Both the position numbers and the translations under genes were made by a program. The notes beneath the pieces are model-generated. The model worked only from the letters and a program-made list of their open reading frames with translations, had not been told where the DNA came from and did not search any database. Shown here in pieces: positions 57,706-64,000 of a DNA stretch of 64,000 nt (positions within the stretch are counted from its first letter, which is position 1; every line of letters starts with the position of its first letter). The stretch is from positions 62,001 to 126,000 of the forward strand of contig DDFK01000004.1 in assembly GCA_002337145.1 (NCBI GenBank), read 5' to 3'. Origin of the DNA: Chitinophagaceae bacterium UBA1930 (GTDB lineage Bacteria > Bacteroidota > Bacteroidia > Chitinophagales > Chitinophagaceae).

Positions 57706-59782
57706 TTATGTTCTTCAGCGTTTTTTGGTGCAGATACAGGTACGTTTCAATTTGTGAACGTACTTTCTTTTTGCCCGCGGAAGGTACATAGTTATTGGAG
57801 AGTTCATTGTCAAGTATCCTTGCCTTTACATTGTCTCTTAATTGAATGTGGATAATATCTTTCAGTTCCTGTTTGATGGCTTCGTTGTTAACGGGTATGG
57901 CTGCTTCCACACGGTGGTCAAGGTTACGCACCATCCAGTCTGCAGAAGAAAGGAATGCCTTTTCCTTTCCGCCATTGTGAAAGAGCATGACCCTTGCATG
58001 TTCCAGGTATTCGTCTACAATGCTGATGGCCTGCATGGGCACTTTGAATTTTTTGTTTTCTGACAGGGCACAGAAAATGCCACGTACAATCAGCTTTACT
58101 TCAACGCCTGCTGTTGCTGCTTCGTAGAGCCTGTTGATAAGGTGCACATCGCTGAGCGAGTTTAGCTTTACGGTAATGGATGCGGCTTTTTTTGCTTTTG
58201 CATTTTTGATCTCACGTACAATATGTGCATCTATCTGTTTACGCATGTTTACCGGGCAAACCAATAATGTTTTGCACTGGGTTAAAGCAAGCGTGCCTGT
58301 TTTCCAGTTGGAGAGGTAATGGAAAATGCGGTTGATATCGGCCATTACATTTCTGTTGGATGTAAGCAGGCAATGGTCGCCATATACACGGGCCGTTTTT
58401 TCATTTAGGTTACCGGTGCTTACAAAACCATATTGAATGGTGGTGTTGCCCACACGTTTCTTGATGATGCAGAGCTTTGCATGTACTTTGATCTTAGGTA
58501 CACCCAGCAATACCTGCACGCCTTCCTGTTCCAGTATCTCTTTCCATTCCAGGTTGGCTTCTTCATCAAACCTTGCTTTCAGTTCAAGCATTACCACAAC
58601 CTGCTTGCCGTTGCGTGCGGCATTGATCAATGCATTGATGACCTTTGAATTTTCGGCCAAACGGTAGGCGGTTATCTTAATGGAATTTACATGGGGGTCC
58701 ATGGCCGCTTCCCTTAACAGGTCAATCAATGTATTGAAAGAATGGTAGGGAAAGTGCAGCATCACGTCCTGCTTCACAATTACATCCGTAACCCTTGTTG
58801 TGCCCTGAAATGCAGGGTGGGTAAAGGATTGCCGTCTTGTGTTCTTTTTAGTGAACACATCCGGGAAGTCCATGAAGTGCCGGTAATTGTGTATCCTGCC
58901 ACCAGGAATGATATTGCTTTTACGGGTAAGGCTCAGCCTTCTTATTAAATGCTCCAATAAACCTGCATCCATTTCTTTGTCGTACACAAAACGCACGGGT
59001 TTGCCCTTACGCCTGTTCTTTAAACCCTTTTCTATTTTCTCCACAAAAGTGGTGCTCACGTCACTGTCAAGGTCTATCTCGGCATCTTTGGTTACTTTAA
59101 AAATATGTGCATCAAAATGGTCGTATTCAAAGTAAGAGAATATGGCAGGAAGGTTGAAGCGTATAATGTCTTCCAATAAAATAATGTTGTGCTCGCCTTG
59201 CTTGCAAGGCAATTGTATAAACCTGCCCACGGCACTTACAGGCACTTCTATCAATGCATATTTCTGTTGGTAGGCAGAATCTTTTTTGCTCATCACAACG
59301 CCCAGGTAAATGCTTTTGTCGCGTAGGTAAGGCAATTGCGGCAGGCTTTCGATCATTAATGGAATCACGTTGCTGCGTACCTGTTCCTCAAAAAAAGTGG
59401 TTACGAATTTCTGTTGTTCCTTGTTGAGGCTTTTTTCGTCAACCAGTAATATCTTTTCATTTTTCAGTTCGGTATAAATGCCTTTCCATATCCTGTCAAA
59501 CTCGTTTTGCTGTTGCAGTACAATGGTCTGTATCTCGTCCAGCACTTTATGCGGGTCCACTTCCATGTGCATGTTGAGTTTTTTCCTTTTTTCAGAAAAT
59601 TCAATCATGCGTTTCAGGGTGGCCACACGTACCCTGAAAAACTCGTCGAGGTTATTGGAAAATATGCCGAGAAAGCGGATGCGTTGCTGAAGCGATTCAT
59701 TGGGGTCGTTTGCTTCTTGCAGTACCCTTGCATTAAAACTTAACCAACTTATATCTCTTTGAATAAAATGTTTTTTGCTCAT
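57686..59782 (-). CDS. ppk1: polyphosphate kinase 1
   Basis: Ppk1 makes inorganic polyphosphate from ATP reversibly. The 698-residue protein starts MSKKHFIQRDISWLSFNARVLQEA, the conserved N-terminal domain. It has the two phospholipase-D-like active-site histidines in KIKVHAKLCIIKK (~437-449), the site that is autophosphorylated, and EHARVMLFHNGGKEKAFLSSADWM (~602-625). I chose the ATG at 59782 over the one at 59806, since alignment begins there. It overlaps ppx by 20 bases, the common ppk-ppx operon. It is a cytosolic or membrane-associated enzyme. Confidence 0.96.
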   Translation of the reverse strand: MSKKHFIQRDISWLSFNARVLQEANDPNESLQQRIRFLGIFSNNLDEFFRVRVATLKRMIEFSEKRKKLNMHMEVDPHKVLDEIQTIVLQQQNEFDRIWKGIYTELKNEKILLVDEKSLNKEQQKFVTTFFEEQVRSNVIPLMIESLPQLPYLRDKSIYLGVVMSKKDSAYQQKYALIEVPVSAVGRFIQLPCKQGEHNIILLEDIIRFNLPAIFSYFEYDHFDAHIFKVTKDAEIDLDSDVSTTFVEKIEKGLKNRRKGKPVRFVYDKEMDAGLLEHLIRRLSLTRKSNIIPGGRIHNYRHFMDFPDVFTKKNTRRQSFTHPAFQGTTRVTDVIVKQDVMLHFPYHSFNTLIDLLREAAMDPHVNSIKITAYRLAENSKVINALINAARNGKQVVVMLELKARFDEEANLEWKEILEQEGVQVLLGVPKIKVHAKLCIIKKRVGNTTIQYGFVSTGNLNEKTARVYGDHCLLTSNRNVMADINRIFHYLSNWKTGTLALTQCKTLLVCPVNMRKQIDAHIVREIKNAKAKKAASITVKLNSLSDVHLINRLYEAATAGVEVKLIVRGIFCALSENKKFKVPMQAISIVDEYLEHARVMLFHNGGKEKAFLSSADWMVRNLDHRVEAAIPVNNEAIKQELKDIIHIQLRDNVKARILDNELSNNYVPSAGKKKVRSQIETYLYLHQKTLKNINEISSN

Positions 59783-59905
59783 AATTTGTAGTCCTTGCTT
59801 ATTCAAAAATAGGTATGATAGATATTGGGCAATGTTAAGTTTAGGATAGGTTTAGGATTGCATTTTGCCGATCAAACAGGTTTTGTGGAACAAGGTAATA
59901 GATGC

Positions 59906-62900
59906 TTATTTCTGCACATATTCGCTTGGTGTTTTACCGAACTGTTTCTTGAATTCCTGGCTGAAATATTTCCTGTCGTTGTAGCCCACCGCATAGGCAA
60001 TTTCATATACCGTCATCTGTTTTTGCTGTAACAAATATGCTGCTTTTTTTAACCGTATGGATTTGATGAAATCGTTTACGGACATATCGGTAAGTGCCTT
60101 CAGCTTTTTGTACAGGATGGGTTGGCTCATGGCCACTTTGGTTGATAACATGGCCACACCAAATTCCGGGTCTTCCATGTGCTCATCAATAATGCCCATT
60201 ACTTTGTTGAGGAAGTCTTCTTCCACATGATTGATGGGTGTATGTTTGGGTTCCAGCATTACCTGCCGGCTGAACTTTTGCCGCATGGCAATCCTTGATG
60301 CAATCAGGTTGCGTACATGCAGTTCCAGTACCTTAATACTAAAGGGTTTGGTGATGTAGATGTCTGCACCTGTTTCCAACCCATCCACCTGGTTGTCTGC
60401 AGAGGCTTTTGCAGTGAGCAGTATAATGGGTATATGGTTGGTGCGTTCATCGCTGCGTAGTTTGCGGCTCATGGTAAGCCCATCCATTTCGGGCATCATC
60501 ACATCGCTGATGACGAGGTCGGGAATATGTTCCAGTGCCATATCCAAACCGTTTGCCCCATTTGCACTTTCAATAATGGTGTATTGATGGCTCAAGGATT
60601 CGTTGATAAAGGAACGCAGCTCGTTGTTGTCTTCCACGAGCAATACAACAGGCTTTTTGTCTGCTTGCTGTATGGTTGCTTCATCGTTGCTTAGTATTGC
60701 GGTATGTTCTATTAAAGATGCGGTTTGTTTGCCTTCGGGCAATAGCTGGTCTTCTTTAAAATGTTCTTTGCCTTTTAATAAGGTAACGGTAAAAGTGGTG
60801 TGCCCATTGGTGTTTGCTGTTGCCAGCTCACTTTCAACGGAGAGCTCGCCTTTGTGCAGCTCCACAATGCTTTTGGATAGGGCAAGCCCGATGCCATAGC
60901 CGGTATTGTGCGTTTCATCGTTTACCTGGAAGAAGTTGGCAAACAGCCTTTTCAGGTTTTCGGGGGCAATGCCTTTGCCGTCGTCAATGATCTTAATGAG
61001 CACCTCATTCTTTTTTTCCTGCACCTCGATGGATATGTTGCCTCCATCGGGCGTGAATTTAAAAGCATTGGTAAGCAGGTTGAACACTACTTTTTCCATT
61101 TGCCTTTGATCGAAGTACAGTTCAATGTTATTGGTGCTGTTGATGAAAGCCGTGTGGATGTTTCGTGCAATGGCCATGTCTTGAAAGGAAACATAGATCT
61201 CTTCCAGGAACAGTACCATGTTCTGCTTGGTTACGTGTAGGGGAAGGTTGTTGGTTTCTGCTTTCCTAAAGTCCATCAGTTCGCTTACCAGGTTCAGCAA
61301 ACGGTCTGCATTGCTTTTAACATGCTGCAATTGTTTTTTGAGGAAGCCTTCTTCGTTGTTGTTTGCCAACAGTTTTTCTACCGGGCCAGAAATCAAGGTA
61401 AGGTGCGTCCTTATTTCGTGCGATATATTGGTAAAGAAGTTGAGCTTGAACTGCTGCATTTCATGTTCGCGTTTAAACAGCTCCCGCATCCATAAAAAAC
61501 GCAGGAAGAAAAAAATGATGGCCGCAAACGCAGCTACGTAAAGGCAGTAGGCCCACCATGTTTTCCAAATGGGCGGCAGTATTTTTATGCGTAGGCTGGA
61601 AGGGGCAGTCCATACGCCATCGTTGTTGGCAGCCTTTATTAAAAAGGTGTAGGTGCCGGGTGGCAGGTTGGTATAGGTGGCAGCAGTGGTGCTTACATAG
61701 TTCCAGTTTTTTTCAAAGCCTTCCAGTTTGTAGGCATAGCGGTTCTTTTCTGGTTTGATGTAGTTGAGCAATGCAAACTCTATGGTGAAGATGTTCTGGT
61801 CGTGGTTAAACACGATCTCTTTGGTAAAGTTGATGTCTTTTGTTAGCAGCTTGTCTTTTTGGTCAATGGCCACTGCATTGCCAAACAGTTTCAATGCAGT
61901 AAAAACAAGTGGGGCCACATATTTGTTGGTTTCAATCTTACTTGGATCAAAAGCCGTAAGTCCATTGTTGCCACCAAAAAACATTTCGCCCTGGCTGTCT
62001 TTGTAGTAAGAGTTGTTGTTGAACTTGTTGCCTGCAAGGCCATCGCTGGTGGTATAGTTTTTAAAGGTTTTGTCGGTGGTGCTGAATTTGCTCAGGCCAT
62101 TGTCTGTGCTTAGCCATAAGTTGTTTGCATCGTCTTCCAGTATGCCCAATACATTGTTGTTGGGCAGTCCATCTTTATCGGTATAGGTGGTAAAAGTTTG
62201 TTTGTTTTCATCATATAAACTAATGCCGCCATAATAGGTGCCTATCCATATCCTGCCTTTGCTGTCTTCGGTAATGCAGTTGATGAAGTCTGACTGCAAA
62301 GCCGTATTTGCAGCTTCGTTCTTTAAATAGGTAATTACTTTGGTTGCATTGTTCTTTAACAGGTGCAGCCCGGCCGATGTACCGATCCATAAATTTTTAT
62401 GCGAGTCTTCAAATAGTACATGGATGCTTTTGTTGTTCAACTGGCTTTCCAAAGGCGTTACCGATGTATGGTTTTCAAAAACACCATTGTTCTTTTTCAG
62501 TTGTGTAAGCCCACTTTGCGAACCCACCCACCTATTGCCCTTGCTGTCTTCCAGCAGGGCCACTACTTCATCGAAGCTGACGGTTTCTTTGCTGCTTTTT
62601 TCAATGGTGATATGTTTGAAATGTTTGGTGGATGGATCAAAGAGGTTCAGCCCGCCACTGTACGATGTACCGATCCATAAATTGCCCGACCTGTCTTTGT
62701 AAATGACTTTGATTAAGTTGGAACTGATGCCACTGCTATCGTTGGGGTTGTTTTTATAACTGGTGAATTTTTTGTCTGTCCTGTTGAAATAGTTCAAACC
62801 GCCACCTTCTGTACCGATCCATAAATTGTGCTGGGCATCTTCCACAACAGAGCTGATCACATTGCTGCTAAGGCTATAGGGCAAACGCCTGTTCTGATAA

Positions 62901-63970
62901 ATAACAAAAGGTGTGGTATAGTAATAGGCAATATTGATACCGCCGTGGTAAGTGCCTATCCATATAGTGCCATGCACATCCTGGTAAATGCTGTGTATAG
63001 AGTTATTGGTTAAACTGGTACTTAGTTCGGGGTCGTGCTGGTAGGAGATACCTGTTTTTGTTACGGGATCAAAAATGCTTAAACCATCCTGTGTGCCTAT
63101 CCATATCTTGCCGTTACGGTCAAGCATCATCTTACGGATATTGTTGTGTACAATAGGGGTGCTGCTGCTGTTTTGCAGGAAACGGGTGAAGGTCCTATTG
63201 TCTTTATTGTACAGGTTGATGCCATCGTGCAAAGTGCCTATCCATAAGTTGTGCTGGTTGTCTTCCACCAGCGACGTAATATAGTCCGCACTTAAACTGG
63301 AAGCATCCTTTGTATCGTGATGGAAGCTTTGGTACTGGTACACATCATTGGCAATGTTCATTTGTATCAATGAGGTGGAAGTGCCTATCCAGAGGTTGCC
63401 ATCGCTGCTTTCAAAAATGATGCGGATGTAGTTTCCAATAGGGTCCTGTTTGCTGCCAAAGGTTGACTGGAACTTGTTGTTCTTTTTATCGGTCAGTAAA
63501 TTCAACCCGTTCTTTGTACCGATCCAGATATGTTTCTTGCTGTCTTCATAAATGCAGTTGATGGAACTGTTGTTTAAACTGTTCTTATCTGCCGGGTTGG
63601 CAATGATCCTTTCAAACTCGTCTTTTTCTGCATTGTATTTGTTCAGCCCGTTGGAAGTGCCCACCCAAAGTATGCCTTCGGAATCAACAAAAAGCGTATT
63701 GATGAGGTTATCGGAAATGCTCTTGTTGTTGGCAAGGTTGTTTTTATAGATCTTGAAATTGGTGCCATCGTACCTGTTCAGTCCATAACGTGTGCCGTAC
63801 CATAAAAAGCCCTGTTTATCCTGGGCAATGGCCATTACGGCATTTTGCGACAGACCGTTTTCAACGGTAAGGTGCCTAAAAGCAAGGCTTTGCCCGAATA
63901 TGAACTTTGAGCAAAGCAAAAAAACAGCAGTATATAAAATATGTTTGGTCAGTCTTTTCAAAACAGTCAT
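59906..63970 (-). CDS. hybrid two-component system sensor/regulator (HTCS)
   Basis: This 1354-residue one-protein two-component system starts with signal/anchor MTVLKRLTKHILYTAVFLLC. The periplasmic sensor has about 14 Reg_prop beta-propeller repeats (LWIGTxxGL pattern, ~25-730), then a Y_Y_Y domain (~740-805, YAYKLEGFEKNW) and one membrane segment (~812-835). The cytoplasmic part has HisKA (NISHEIRTHLTLISGPV, His near 852), HATPase_c (GYGIGLALSKS near 1025), a receiver with DVMMPEMDG (Asp near 1158) and TKPFS, and a C-terminal AraC-type DNA-binding domain (~1270-1354). HTCS proteins usually sense oligosaccharides and control neighbouring glycan genes, but the neighbouring gene is ppk. Any target may lie beyond 63970. 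Confidence 0.95.
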   Translation of the reverse strand: MTVLKRLTKHILYTAVFLLCSKFIFGQSLAFRHLTVENGLSQNAVMAIAQDKQGFLWYGTRYGLNRYDGTNFKIYKNNLANNKSISDNLINTLFVDSEGILWVGTSNGLNKYNAEKDEFERIIANPADKNSLNNSSINCIYEDSKKHIWIGTKNGLNLLTDKKNNKFQSTFGSKQDPIGNYIRIIFESSDGNLWIGTSTSLIQMNIANDVYQYQSFHHDTKDASSLSADYITSLVEDNQHNLWIGTLHDGINLYNKDNRTFTRFLQNSSSTPIVHNNIRKMMLDRNGKIWIGTQDGLSIFDPVTKTGISYQHDPELSTSLTNNSIHSIYQDVHGTIWIGTYHGGINIAYYYTTPFVIYQNRRLPYSLSSNVISSVVEDAQHNLWIGTEGGGLNYFNRTDKKFTSYKNNPNDSSGISSNLIKVIYKDRSGNLWIGTSYSGGLNLFDPSTKHFKHITIEKSSKETVSFDEVVALLEDSKGNRWVGSQSGLTQLKKNNGVFENHTSVTPLESQLNNKSIHVLFEDSHKNLWIGTSAGLHLLKNNATKVITYLKNEAANTALQSDFINCITEDSKGRIWIGTYYGGISLYDENKQTFTTYTDKDGLPNNNVLGILEDDANNLWLSTDNGLSKFSTTDKTFKNYTTSDGLAGNKFNNNSYYKDSQGEMFFGGNNGLTAFDPSKIETNKYVAPLVFTALKLFGNAVAIDQKDKLLTKDINFTKEIVFNHDQNIFTIEFALLNYIKPEKNRYAYKLEGFEKNWNYVSTTAATYTNLPPGTYTFLIKAANNDGVWTAPSSLRIKILPPIWKTWWAYCLYVAAFAAIIFFFLRFLWMRELFKREHEMQQFKLNFFTNISHEIRTHLTLISGPVEKLLANNNEEGFLKKQLQHVKSNADRLLNLVSELMDFRKAETNNLPLHVTKQNMVLFLEEIYVSFQDMAIARNIHTAFINSTNNIELYFDQRQMEKVVFNLLTNAFKFTPDGGNISIEVQEKKNEVLIKIIDDGKGIAPENLKRLFANFFQVNDETHNTGYGIGLALSKSIVELHKGELSVESELATANTNGHTTFTVTLLKGKEHFKEDQLLPEGKQTASLIEHTAILSNDEATIQQADKKPVVLLVEDNNELRSFINESLSHQYTIIESANGANGLDMALEHIPDLVISDVMMPEMDGLTMSRKLRSDERTNHIPIILLTAKASADNQVDGLETGADIYITKPFSIKVLELHVRNLIASRIAMRQKFSRQVMLEPKHTPINHVEEDFLNKVMGIIDEHMEDPEFGVAMLSTKVAMSQPILYKKLKALTDMSVNDFIKSIRLKKAAYLLQQKQMTVYEIAYAVGYNDRKYFSQEFKKQFGKTPSEYVQK

Positions 63971-64000
63971 AGCAACGCATTCTCCATTGGGGGCAGATGC

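Overview
The window comes from a member of the Bacteroidota, most likely the Chitinophagaceae. The evidence is a cluster of very large secreted proteins ending in a type IX secretion (T9SS) sorting domain of the form YPNP...GTYTIKAICADGCETAISKFVKQ, a hybrid two-component system with a Reg_prop sensor, a GH92 mannosidase, an archaeal/eukaryotic-type ProRS, and little Shine-Dalgarno signal before genes. No rRNA, tRNA, insertion sequence, prophage or CRISPR array was recognised. Both ends cut through the local context: the left end truncates a putative anti-sigma factor, and the right end stops just upstream of the hybrid sensor gene.

Layout. 1-1400: an ECF sigma factor with a translationally coupled putative anti-sigma protein, diverging from a tiny lipoprotein; both directions carry the same candidate promoter (GGGTTAC-N14-CGGTAT). 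1650-7600: ssb, a GH92 mannosidase followed by an Ldh-family dehydrogenase, an ahpC-ahpD peroxide-defence pair preceded by an OxyR-like box, and a DUF1801 gene. 7600-15900 (minus strand): recF, a TSUP permease, a VOC protein, an EamA exporter, an uncharacterised radical SAM protein, an arginase-family enzyme with a small membrane protein, and the plsX-rpmF-yceD group.

16000-35400: five consecutive plus-strand T9SS surface proteins (1525, 2222, 901, 888 and 704 residues). They combine MAM-like, Ig-like, fibronectin III, cleaved-adhesin-like, PPC-like and beta-solenoid-like regions, have nearly interchangeable C-terminal tails, and are each followed by a strong intrinsic terminator. 35500-41600: a heavy-metal RND efflux operon (small exported protein, TolC-like channel, membrane fusion lipoprotein, CzcA-like pump). 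41700-47900: a tightly coupled minus-strand SpoIIM / DUF4129-like / DUF4350 / MoxR / DUF58 operon with a divergent RDD gene. 47900-50300: two related small membrane proteins and proS. 50600-53000: a Tyr-rich lipoprotein and an OmpP1/FadL-like outer-membrane protein. 53260-55750: a secreted protein of unknown role, then gmhB and gmhA (heptose precursors). 55900-59800: panB and the overlapping ppk-ppx pair (polyphosphate). 59900-63970: the 1354-residue hybrid two-component regulator.

The most unusual signals lie between genes. They are the divergent twin ECF-type promoters; a dispersed intergenic repeat with core GGCGTCGCACCCAT present four times; and two places (after the OmpP1-like gene and after gmhB) where the 3' end of the neighbouring gene appears to survive as a short duplicated remnant next to duplicated palindromic elements. 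I did not find a clearly new defence or biosynthetic system.
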